Assembly (NCBI GenBank): GCA_937898445.1
Contig: CALEJY010000159.1
Span: forward strand, 1 to 8,481
DNA length: 8,481 nucleotides
Source of the DNA: an uncultured Candidatus Melainabacteria bacterium
GTDB taxonomy: Bacteria; Cyanobacteriota; Vampirovibrionia; Gastranaerophilales; Gastranaerophilaceae
Direction: 5' to 3'
The notes under the pieces were generated by a model, which saw nothing but the letters and a program-made list of their open reading frames with translations, did no database searches and had not been told where the DNA came from. A program made the position numbers and the translations under genes. Below, piece after piece: positions 1 to 4,754 of the stretch; position 1 is the first letter of the stretch; each line of letters begins with the position of its first letter.

Positions 1-150
1 AACTTCTTAGCTGCCTAGCTGCTTTAATACAGACTTTGCCTCCACGCATCTTAGCATCTAGACATCTTAAAAATAAGCGTAAACCATGATTATGAGAGGT
101 TACTCGGCTATTGCCCCCCCCCCGATGCAACTAAAAAATCTCTTTTTCAT
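1..150 (-). CDS. Candidate phase-variable or broken ORF with a G10 run near its start (partial)
   Basis: The ATG at 150 is preceded by an AGAGGA Shine-Dalgarno sequence about 7 nt away and by a good promoter (186-214). The reading starts MKKRFFSCIGGG, then runs through ten consecutive G and stops at 100-102 after only 16 codons. Adding one G (or removing two) opens the frame from the ATG to the window edge, about 50 codons; removing one G gives an immediate TAG. This layout (strong start signals, homopolymer in the first codons, long alternative frame) is what simple-sequence contingency genes look like. Against it, the downstream stretch carries the AGATGC repeat also found at 371-397 next to the HicB-like gene, so the open frame may be chance reading of intergenic DNA. 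The product is not recognised. The start region is fairly convincing; the gene itself is not. Confidence 0.3.
43..69 (-). repeat. AGATGC-type imperfect repeat, left copy
   Basis: On the minus strand AAGATG, TCTAGATGC, TAAGATG, then CGTGG. It resembles the copy at 371-397 (AGATG, CTTAGATGC, AAAGATG, TGG) over about 25 nt in the same orientation, and each copy contains three AGATG units. Two copies around otherwise empty DNA suggest a dispersed intergenic repeat family. Confidence 0.45.
114..123. repeat. Homopolymer C10 (G10 on the minus strand)
   Basis: Ten consecutive C on the plus strand, the longest G/C run in an otherwise AT-rich window. It falls at codons 10-13 of the short minus-strand ORF starting at 150, where a one-base slip changes the reading frame. 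It could be a real slippage tract or a miscounted homopolymer. Confidence 0.9.
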
Positions 151-185
151 AAAAATTCCTCTCTATTTTTATTATTTACATTATC

Positions 186-214
186 ATTTTAACAGATTTT
201 TTATGATTTTTCAA
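186..214 (-). promoter_or_regulatory. Sigma70-type promoter for the ORF starting at 150
   Basis: On the minus strand TTGAAA (214-209), a 17-nt spacer, then TAAAAT (191-186) preceded by TGT, an extended -10. Each hexamer matches consensus at five of six positions. A start near 179 gives a leader of about 29 nt ending in AGAGGA before the ATG at 150. AT-rich DNA yields chance matches, but spacing, extended -10, Shine-Dalgarno sequence and ATG all line up. Confidence 0.5.
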
Positions 215-284
215 GTGAGTAGAATACAATAAGCAATCCTTCCACCGCAAGCGGTCCCCATTCCTGCTTAGTAATTTTTTTCAT
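201..284 (-). CDS. Possible 27-aa small protein, unrecognised
   Basis: An ATG at 284 opens a 27-codon frame ending TAA at 201-203. The peptide begins MKKITKQEWGPLAVEGLL and continues with a short hydrophobic stretch (LLIVFYSL) before EKS. The composition is protein-like, with a lysine-rich start followed by a mildly amphipathic core, and is unusual for random AT-rich sequence. There is no clear Shine-Dalgarno sequence, and a perfect inverted repeat (284-300) sits directly on the start. The 3' end overlaps the -35 of the promoter at 186-214. It could be the remnant of a larger gene or a chance frame. Confidence 0.22.
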   Translation of the reverse strand: MKKITKQEWGPLAVEGLLIVFYSLEKS

Positions 285-300
285 GATTAAATATTAATCA
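284..300. repeat. 7-bp inverted repeat with 3-nt loop
   Basis: TGATTAA, ATA, TTAATCA: a perfect inverted repeat whose last minus-strand base is the A of the ATG of the small ORF. It lacks GC pairs and a following T-run, so it is a weak hairpin. It could be a protein-binding palindrome or simple AT-rich coincidence. Confidence 0.3.
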
Positions 301-311
301 AAAGGTTAAAT

Positions 312-361
312 GTTTCCCTTACGGGACAACACCCATCCTAACCTTCCCTCTCTAGGGAAGG
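312..361 (-). terminator. Candidate terminator or hairpin region after the truB operon
   Basis: Two hairpins follow the HicB-like stop codon. The first has an 8-bp perfect stem, CCTTCCCT (342-349) with AGGGAAGG (354-361), and a 4-nt loop. The second is small, TCCC-TTAC-GGGA (315-326), extended by GTT/AAC with one bulged base. It is placed where the minus-strand operon should end, but no T-run follows either hairpin, so it is not a classic intrinsic terminator and could be an RNA-stability element or intergenic repeat. Confidence 0.35.
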
Positions 362-370
362 GAGTTACTT

Positions 371-397
371 ACCACATCTTTGCATCTAAGCATCTCA
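371..397 (-). repeat. AGATGC-type imperfect repeat, right copy
   Basis: It begins just downstream of the stop codon of the HicB-like gene (399-401). The minus strand shows three AGATG units in about 25 nt ending in TGG, matching the order and spacing of the copy at 43-69 with a few substitutions and a 2-nt gap. No coding role is visible. Confidence 0.45.
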
Positions 398-398
398 T

Positions 399-668
399 CT
401 AAGGACACAAGCTTTCCCAGTCGGGTTCATCATCTTCTTCTCCAGGCTCGACAATATGCTCGCCACTTTCTAACATTACCTGCAAAGTCCATTTTAACTG
501 TTTTTTATAATTTTCTCTTGCTTTCTCAGCCGTCTTTGCACAAAACAAGAAACTCGGAATTTCTTTGATTTCAACGAAATGATATGGATTTCCATCAAAA
601 TCCAAATCCTCACCTTCAATCAAAGTCCAATCTAAATTAAGGTAATAATCCAAATCTTTTTCAGCCAT
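399..668 (-). CDS. HicB-like antitoxin-family protein, orphan
   Basis: 89 aa. The middle (about residues 27-75: YHFVEIKEIPSF, then a helix-forming AEKARENYKKQLKWTLQVML, then SGEHIVEP) follows the HicB fold: a beta-strand with a P-x-F/G turn, an Ala/Glu-rich helix, and a short G-E-x-I-x-x-P tail. HicB proteins normally pair with the small HicA mRNA-cleaving toxin and have a partially degraded RNase H fold. No HicA-like ORF (about 60 aa with a Gly-Ser-His motif) lies on either side, so this is an orphan, and toxin neutralisation cannot be assumed. No DNA-binding tail is visible; the last 15 residues are strongly acidic (GEEDDEPDWE). It starts 3 nt after the gerM-like stop without a clear Shine-Dalgarno sequence, so it is probably the coupled last gene of the truB operon. 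Confidence 0.7.
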   Translation of the reverse strand: MAEKDLDYYLNLDWTLIEGEDLDFDGNPYHFVEIKEIPSFLFCAKTAEKARENYKKQLKWTLQVMLESGEHIVEPGEEDDEPDWESLCP

Positions 669-671
669 CTA

Positions 672-1280
672 CTAACCATCCAAAGAGTTTTCATTCAACG
701 GTTGAGTAATCATAATACCTTCACCGCCAATAACTTCAGCCTTTTGACCTTCAATATACAAATATACCGGTTTACTTGTATTACGTTTTGCAGTCTTAAT
801 CAATTGATAAAGTCTTTTATACAAACTATCTGTTCCACCACCGTTTTCAAACGCTGAATTTAAGTTAATTACAACTTTGTCAGATGTTTCTGAAATAGAG
901 ATAACCCTTGTTCCAGTAGGGATTTCAGAGTAAACACCTTTTGATTTTTCGTAAGTTGTTGGTCCCGAAATCAAAGCGTTTATTGCAAATTTAATTTTAG
1001 AACCGTCTACATCTTTGTCATACTGACGATTTACTGCTCTATAAATTTCTTGTTTAGAACCATCTTGACCGATAAAGAACACATTTACATAAACCTTTTC
1101 AACAGGAACTTCTGCCGGTTTTGTTTCTTCTTCTTTAGGAATTTCTGTTTCAGGAACAGGAGTTAAAGGTCCTGATACGTTTTCATCGTTGTGATAAAGC
1201 ATTCTCAAACCCAATACACAACATACAACAACCATTAATACTGCGGTTACACCTAAAAAAACTCGTTCATTTTTACGCAT
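672..1280 (-). CDS. GerMN-domain membrane-anchored protein
   Basis: 202 aa. Residues about 8-27 form a single hydrophobic segment after MRKNER, so an N-terminal membrane anchor with the rest outside is likely; there is no lipobox. A Pro/Glu-rich linker (37-60) leads to a GerMN domain (about 62-190): a strand VYVNVFFI, then AINALISGPT, a helix-turn ending in IPTGTRVISIS, VVINLNSAF, and a final YLYIEGQKAEVIGGEG strand. GerMN domains occur in spore-germination GerM and in many non-sporulating bacteria, including Cyanobacteria, where they are envelope proteins possibly tied to peptidoglycan. No sporulation link is implied here. The gene starts 2 nt after the LmeA-like stop with AAGGA inside that upstream gene. 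Domain identity is good; exact role unknown. Confidence 0.8.
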   Translation of the reverse strand: MRKNERVFLGVTAVLMVVVCCVLGLRMLYHNDENVSGPLTPVPETEIPKEEETKPAEVPVEKVYVNVFFIGQDGSKQEIYRAVNRQYDKDVDGSKIKFAINALISGPTTYEKSKGVYSEIPTGTRVISISETSDKVVINLNSAFENGGGTDSLYKRLYQLIKTAKRNTSKPVYLYIEGQKAEVIGGEGIMITQPLNENSLDG

Positions 1281-1282
1281 TT

Positions 1283-2143
1283 TTATTGTTCCTTATCTTT
1301 TAAAATTGTCATATTACCGTCAATTGTAATTTTTCCATCAGAAATATTTACAGTTTCAATGTTAAATTTTGCATCTTTATTTTCTAATATTTTTGCAGAA
1401 AAATCAAGCGGATTAATATAATTTATTAATTTTGACAACTTGTCAACATCCAATGCCATACTATTATTCAAGAAATTTGTATTTGCAAGTGCGATTTGAC
1501 CGTTTTCAACCTTCAAATTAGCAGTTATAACAAGCTCCTTTGTCTTTCTTACAAAAGGCATTGAATACTTCATCACATAATACATTTTGCCATTTTTCAA
1601 TTTTATGTTTGTAGAAGTTATTTGAAAAATATTCAAATTTCCGCCAATACTATTGATATCATCAATCATTCTTTTGTAATCAGAAGAAAGCATTGTTTTG
1701 TTCAAGTCTTCTTCTGTAATAACAGCGTTGAAAGATGCCGGAATATCTTCTTTTACAATATAATTTCCTTTTTTATCATTTGCAATGTAGTTGAAATTAC
1801 ACAAAGTTTTTGCATTAAACGATGAAATATAAACGCCTTGAATGTCAACATTTTTACCGTTAATTTCAAGAGATTTAAAACGACCGGCTTTCAAATCTCG
1901 AACACTATACGCATCCAAATTAACTTTGATATCACCGCTTGTTATATTTTTCTTAATCGCCTTTTTAGTAAGCTTTTCGCCAATTTTTTCAGACAAGAAT
2001 TTTTGACCTGTAACCGTACTCATCCCTCTTGAAAAGCCCGAAGTCAAGTCGTACGGAGCAGGACATTTTAGAGTTGAGCAATCTTGTGCCTGAACTCCTT
2101 GTGCGACAAGCAATAGTACCAAACTTAAAATTATCTTTTTCAT
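1283..2143 (-). CDS. Exported LmeA/DUF2993-like lipid-binding protein
   Basis: 286 aa. A clear signal peptide (MKKIILSLVLLLVAQG, likely cleaved after VQA at 19) sends it across the membrane; the mature protein begins QDC with Cys 22 and Cys 27. The body consists of alternating strands with repeated phrases such as IKVNLDAYSVRDLKAGRFKS, NIKLKNGKMYYVMKY and VNISDGKITIDG. This matches the DUF2993/LmeA family, beta-rich proteins common in Cyanobacteria and Actinobacteria; the actinobacterial member binds phospholipid and affects envelope glycolipid synthesis. A lipid-related periplasmic role is inferred. The ATG overlaps the truB stop by one base (TAATG), the local Shine-Dalgarno sequence is weak, and coupling to truB is likely. 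No truncation is seen. Family assignment rests on pattern, not an alignment. Confidence 0.65.
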   Translation of the reverse strand: MKKIILSLVLLLVAQGVQAQDCSTLKCPAPYDLTSGFSRGMSTVTGQKFLSEKIGEKLTKKAIKKNITSGDIKVNLDAYSVRDLKAGRFKSLEINGKNVDIQGVYISSFNAKTLCNFNYIANDKKGNYIVKEDIPASFNAVITEEDLNKTMLSSDYKRMIDDINSIGGNLNIFQITSTNIKLKNGKMYYVMKYSMPFVRKTKELVITANLKVENGQIALANTNFLNNSMALDVDKLSKLINYINPLDFSAKILENKDAKFNIETVNISDGKITIDGNMTILKDKEQ

Positions 2144-3018
2144 TATATAAACACTTTCTTTAATTTAATTTTCTCACCATCTGCAATTCCAACTGCGCAG
2201 ATTTCGACATCATTATATATCAAACTTACAAAATTGCCAATTTTATCGCAAGATTTGTAAATCGTCATACCGTTTTTAATTCTAGCCAAATCATCCTCAT
2301 CAACTGCGATTTTAGGTAAATTCAAGATATCAAGCGGATTTATCAAATTACTTTCAACATCAATTCCATCAAGTTGAACACTGTTTTCGACTCTGAATTT
2401 TCCGGCTTGTGTTCGAATAAGTTTTATCAAATACCCACCACAACCCAAATTTTTTCCTAAATCATTCGCAATAGACCTGATATAAGTACCTTTTGAGCAT
2501 TTTAGCAGAATTTGTGCCTGTTGTAATTCTTCATCAAAACTTTTCAATTCAATGTTTTCAATAACAACTTTTCGAGGTTGAATTTCAACTTCCTCGCCTT
2601 TTCTCGCATATTCGTATAACTTTTTCCCCTTAACTTTTATCGCAGAAAAAATCGGTGGAAGCTGAGAAATTTCGCCTTCAAAACTTTTCAAACCTTCTAT
2701 AACGTCGTTTTTTGCAACTTTTTTATCAGAGGTAAAAGTTTTTTCACCATCTAAATCAAATGTATTCGTACTAGCTCCAAACTGAACTGTCGCAAGATAT
2801 TCCTTTTCATCTTGCAAATACTCAATCAAACGAGTAGCCTTCCCGATACAAATCGGCAAAACTCCTTCTGCAAAAGGGTCAAGAGTTCCTGTATGACCAA
2901 TTTGCTTAATCTTTGTAACTCGGCGCAAAACGGAAACAACATCATGAGATGTCATCCCAACAGGTTTGTAAATATTCAAAAACCCGAACAAACTTTTATT
3001 ATCAGGGTTTCCTGACAT
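2143..3018 (-). CDS. truB: tRNA pseudouridine(55) synthase TruB
   Basis: 291 aa, normal for a bacterial TruB. It isomerises U55 in the T-loop of tRNAs to pseudouridine and also acts as a tRNA folding chaperone in the cytoplasm. Visible motifs: the N-terminal LNIYKPVGMTSHDVV (about 14-28), the catalytic motif GHTGTLDPFAEGVLP with the nucleophile Asp at about 47, Tyr 74 in KEYLATVQFG, and the KGTYIRSIANDLG motif in the second half of the catalytic domain. The short C-terminal part (about 235-291) fits a PUA-like RNA-binding extension. The start is set by a one-base overlap with the rbfA stop (TAATG) and GGAG 7 nt upstream. rbfA-truB is a common bacterial gene pair. Confidence 0.97.
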   Translation of the reverse strand: MSGNPDNKSLFGFLNIYKPVGMTSHDVVSVLRRVTKIKQIGHTGTLDPFAEGVLPICIGKATRLIEYLQDEKEYLATVQFGASTNTFDLDGEKTFTSDKKVAKNDVIEGLKSFEGEISQLPPIFSAIKVKGKKLYEYARKGEEVEIQPRKVVIENIELKSFDEELQQAQILLKCSKGTYIRSIANDLGKNLGCGGYLIKLIRTQAGKFRVENSVQLDGIDVESNLINPLDILNLPKIAVDEDDLARIKNGMTIYKSCDKIGNFVSLIYNDVEICAVGIADGEKIKLKKVFI

Positions 3019-3362
3019 TACAATTCTCCACGAGAAATCTTATCAATCAATTCACTAACTCTTGAACCCTTTTCTAATGAATCGGTATAAACAAATTTCA
3101 ATTCAGGAGTTAATCTCAATCTAATACGTTTGCCCACTTCGTATCTGATTTTAGGAGTGCTTTTTTCAATAATTTCTTTAGTTTTTTCAATCTGTTCAGG
3201 GTTACCCAAAACACTATAAATAACTTTAGCAAATGAATTGTCATGCGAAACTTCAACATCCAAAACAGACACAACGCCTGCCAAACCTCTGATTTCTTTT
3301 CTCAAAATATCAGAAATATCTCTCATTAATTCTTTTCTAACTCGTTCATTTCTTAAAGTCAT
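3018..3362 (-). CDS. rbfA: 30S ribosome-binding factor RbfA
   Basis: 114 aa, typical length for RbfA, a KH-type factor that binds the immature 30S subunit during late 16S rRNA 5'-end maturation and is important in cold growth. The family pattern is clear: RNERVRKELMRDISDIL at the N-terminus, the central VVSVLDVEVSHDNSFAKVIYSV strand-helix, and the C-terminal RLRLTPELKFVYTDSLEKG block. A textbook AAGGAG (3369-3374) lies 6 nt before the ATG, and an extended -10 promoter sits just upstream, so this gene heads its own transcript (rbfA, truB, LmeA-like, GerMN, HicB-like). In most bacteria it directly follows infB; here about 1.4 kb separates them. Confidence 0.96.
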   Translation of the reverse strand: MTLRNERVRKELMRDISDILRKEIRGLAGVVSVLDVEVSHDNSFAKVIYSVLGNPEQIEKTKEIIEKSTPKIRYEVGKRIRLRLTPELKFVYTDSLEKGSRVSELIDKISRGEL

Positions 3363-3368
3363 AATTTT

Positions 3369-3392
3369 CTCCTTAGTGATAAAAAAATTATA
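3369..3392 (-). promoter_or_regulatory. Extended -10 promoter and Shine-Dalgarno sequence of rbfA
   Basis: On the minus strand TGT followed by TATAAT (3392-3387), a perfect extended -10. The -35 position (about 3410-3415) is poor (ATTTTA), as often with extended -10 promoters. The predicted start near 3380 gives an 18-nt leader holding AAGGAG (3374-3369). The same 9-mer TGTTATAAT forms the -10 of the prepilin promoter. Confidence 0.5.
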
Positions 3393-3414
3393 ACATAAAA
3401 TAAAAAAAATAAAA

Positions 3415-3639
3415 TTACCGCCCTAAACGGATTTCGTCAAAATCAATATATATCCTGTAGCCCAATATTTTACAAATCAATTTCATTTCTGAATAACGTA
3501 AAGATTCACTTTTTAATTTATGAGAAATTAAACTTTGAGAATAATGCTTTCCGCTCAATTCTGTCATTTGCCTTGCTAATTCTGTCATTGACATCCTTTT
3601 TGATGTCAACATAATCTTTACTTCATCACGAATGTCCAT
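3415..3639 (-). CDS. Small helix-turn-helix DNA-binding protein (Cro/CI-like)
   Basis: 74 aa, essentially a single HTH domain. Residues about 16-60 read as a Xre-type fold: MSMTELARQMTEL (helices 1-2), SGKHYSQSLISHKLKSESLRY (turn and recognition helix SQSLISHKL), and SEMKLICKILGY (the helix that usually contains ALGY-like endings). A short strand-like tail (RIYIDFDEIRLGR) follows. No sensor or dimerisation domain is present. It is read divergently from the prepilin gene across 107 nt and lies 52 nt upstream of rbfA on the same strand. A TATAAT at 3646-3651 puts the likely transcript start at or next to the ATG, and AAGG is only 1 nt from the ATG, so translation may be leaderless. It is a candidate local repressor of itself and the prepilin gene, by position only. 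Confidence 0.75.
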   Translation of the reverse strand: MDIRDEVKIMLTSKRMSMTELARQMTELSGKHYSQSLISHKLKSESLRYSEMKLICKILGYRIYIDFDEIRLGR

Positions 3640-3645
3640 ACCTTA

Positions 3646-3674
3646 ATTATATATTTATGTTGATAAAATATGAA
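3646..3674 (-). promoter_or_regulatory. Candidate promoter of the HTH gene, possibly leaderless
   Basis: On the minus strand TTCATA (3674-3669), a 17-nt spacer, then TATAAT (3651-3646). The start would fall near 3640, touching the ATG at 3639. The -35 matches consensus at four of six positions and overlaps the left half of the inverted repeat 3668-3705. The surrounding DNA is extremely AT-rich, so other -10 choices exist. Confidence 0.35.
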
Positions 3675-3687
3675 AATATGTTATAAT
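3660..3687 (+). promoter_or_regulatory. Strong sigma70-type promoter of the prepilin gene
   Basis: TTGATA (3660-3665), a 16-nt spacer, then TATAAT (3682-3687) preceded by TGT (extended -10). This is one of the best promoter matches in the window. The expected start is near 3694, giving a leader of about 53 nt that ends with GGAGGA (3738-3743) just before the ATG at 3747. Confidence 0.6.
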
Positions 3688-3705
3688 CATGAATATATTT
3701 CATAT
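3668..3705. promoter_or_regulatory. Inverted repeats in the divergent promoter region, candidate operator
   Basis: ATATGAAA (3668-3675) and TTTCATAT (3698-3705) are perfect inverted copies with centres 30 bp apart, close to three helical turns. They bracket the -10 and start site of the prepilin promoter, and the left half overlaps the HTH -35. A second inverted repeat, ATGAA-TATAT-TTCAT (3689-3703), covers the prepilin start site. These fit dimeric repressor sites for the adjacent HTH protein, but AT-rich sequence produces such matches by chance. Confidence 0.35.
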
Positions 3706-3746
3706 ATTATAAAATATATTTGCAACTCGTTAACATTGGAGGAAAG

Positions 3747-4523
3747 ATGAAGATTTCAAAAGAAAAAGCATTTACATTGGCAGAAGTTTTGATAACACTA
3801 GGAATAATCGGTGTAGTTGCCGCAATGACAATGCCATCATTGATTATGAATTATCAAGAAAAAGCAAGAGTAGCACAATTAAAAAGAGTTTATTCTGTTT
3901 TATCACAAGCTTATGTTTCTGCAATTCAAGAAAACGGAACACCAGATGAATGGGGAATGGGTGGGATGTATGATGAAAATTCTCATTTGATTTTAGCAAA
4001 CAATTTAAAAAAACATCTTAAATTGTCAGAAGATTGTACTACTATGAATGGAACACAGGCAATAAAAACATGCGGTGTTCAAGGTAGCACTGGCAAAAAT
4101 AATATATTAAAATGGGTAGCTTCTACAAGCAGTTATAAAAGTGTGGTTTTAAATGATGGAACCATTGTTGTATTTAGACTTTGGTCATCAAGTTGTAATG
4201 CAAATTATAGTGGAGATAAGGAAACTTGTGGAGAAATTGCTGTTGACTTGAATGGTAAAAAGCATCCAAATAGTTTAGGCTATGATCAATTTGAATTTTA
4301 TTTTAACAAAAATAAAATTGAGCCTTTTGGTCAACCTAACTCTGCACTTAGATTTGAAAAAGCATGCAATAAGTCTGTAAATACACCATATCCAGGATTT
4401 GATAGTAGTTCAATGTATTCTTGTGCTGCTTGGGTTTTGTATAACGAAAACCAAGATTATTTGCATTGCGATGATTTGAGTTGGGATGGAAAACATTCTT
4501 GCAAAGAAAAAAGTAGCAAGTAA
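3747..4523 (+). CDS. Type IV prepilin / type II secretion pseudopilin-like protein
   Basis: 258 aa from the ATG at 3747, chosen because GGAGGA lies 3 nt upstream and the result is a short basic leader; an in-frame TTG at 3720 lacks such a site. Leader MKISKEKA is followed by the class III prepilin motif FTLAEVLITLG with Glu at mature position 5, then the hydrophobic helix through about residue 32 (VVAAMTMPSLI) and an amphipathic continuation (YQEKARVAQLKRVYSVLSQA). Prepilin peptidase would cut after Ala 8; -1 is Ala rather than the usual Gly. The C-terminal half has eight cysteines, so disulfides outside the membrane are likely, and a DLNGKKHPNSLGYDQFEFYF-like block as in pseudopilins of this lineage. 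No assembly ATPase, peptidase or platform gene is nearby, so it must use machinery encoded elsewhere. It is the only established plus-strand gene and is convergent with infB. Confidence 0.88.
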   Translation: MKISKEKAFTLAEVLITLGIIGVVAAMTMPSLIMNYQEKARVAQLKRVYSVLSQAYVSAIQENGTPDEWGMGGMYDENSHLILANNLKKHLKLSEDCTTMNGTQAIKTCGVQGSTGKNNILKWVASTSSYKSVVLNDGTIVVFRLWSSSCNANYSGDKETCGEIAVDLNGKKHPNSLGYDQFEFYFNKNKIEPFGQPNSALRFEKACNKSVNTPYPGFDSSSMYSCAAWVLYNENQDYLHCDDLSWDGKHSCKEKSSK

Positions 4524-4530
4524 TTTTTAA

Positions 4531-4551
4531 GTGAGAAGTGAAACGTGAAAA
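4531..4551 (+). repeat. Three tandem 7-bp GTGARAM units
   Basis: GTGAGAA (4531-4537), GTGAAAC (4538-4544) and GTGAAAA (4545-4551) follow the prepilin stop by 7 nt. They look like a short decayed tandem repeat; no function is evident. Confidence 0.5.
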
Positions 4552-4559
4552 GACCGTAT

Positions 4560-4594
4560 CGAAAAAGTTTCGTTGTCGGATTAGTAAATCTGAC
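4560..4594. repeat. Two adjacent hairpins in the prepilin-infB convergent gap
   Basis: CGAAA-AAG-TTTCG (4560-4572) is followed by GTCGGATT (4575-4582), loop AGTA, AATCTGAC (4587-4594), an 8-bp stem with one G-T pair. The second one, with its flanks TGTCGGATTA and TCTGACCTACA, reads like the dispersed intergenic palindromes seen in many bacterial genomes. There is no T-run on either side, so it is a poor intrinsic terminator, though the convergent position suits one. Confidence 0.4.
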
Positions 4595-4694
4595 CTACAA
4601 AATTTCTCACAAAACCCCTCATAATCTGTATAACAAAGCATGTTTTAACCCTCTCCCGCATTTGTAATGTTCACTTACGTTCACAAACAACTGC

Positions 4695-4717
4695 TCCCTC
4701 TCACAAAGAGAGAGGGA
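4695..4717. terminator. Hairpin downstream of infB, weak terminator candidate
   Basis: TCCCTCTC (4695-4702), a 7-nt loop, and GAGAGGGA (4710-4717) form an 8-bp perfect stem 38 nt beyond the infB stop. On the minus strand it is followed by GCAGTTGTTTGTG, only moderately T-rich; on the plus strand by AAATGG. It could slow read-through between the convergent infB and prepilin genes. It is similar in composition to the CCTTCCCT hairpin at 342-361, so both may be copies of an intergenic repeat. Confidence 0.35.
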
Positions 4718-4754
4718 AATGGTTCTAACAATAAACTATCTTAATAGCTTTTCT

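Noticed and set aside
43..69. CRISPR array or tRNA-like structure in the repeat-bearing left end
   Set aside because: Only three short imperfect units with no regular spacers, and no cloverleaf or CCA end can be drawn.
3720..3746. Upstream TTG start for the prepilin adding nine residues
   Set aside because: The ATG at 3747 has GGAGGA directly before it and gives a standard short basic prepilin leader; the TTG at 3720 has no ribosome binding site and would encode it within the Shine-Dalgarno sequence.
4348..4641. 97-aa minus-strand frame across the prepilin 3' end
   Set aside because: It lies antisense to the conserved-looking Cys-rich part of the prepilin, runs through repeats, has no family resemblance and no Shine-Dalgarno sequence.
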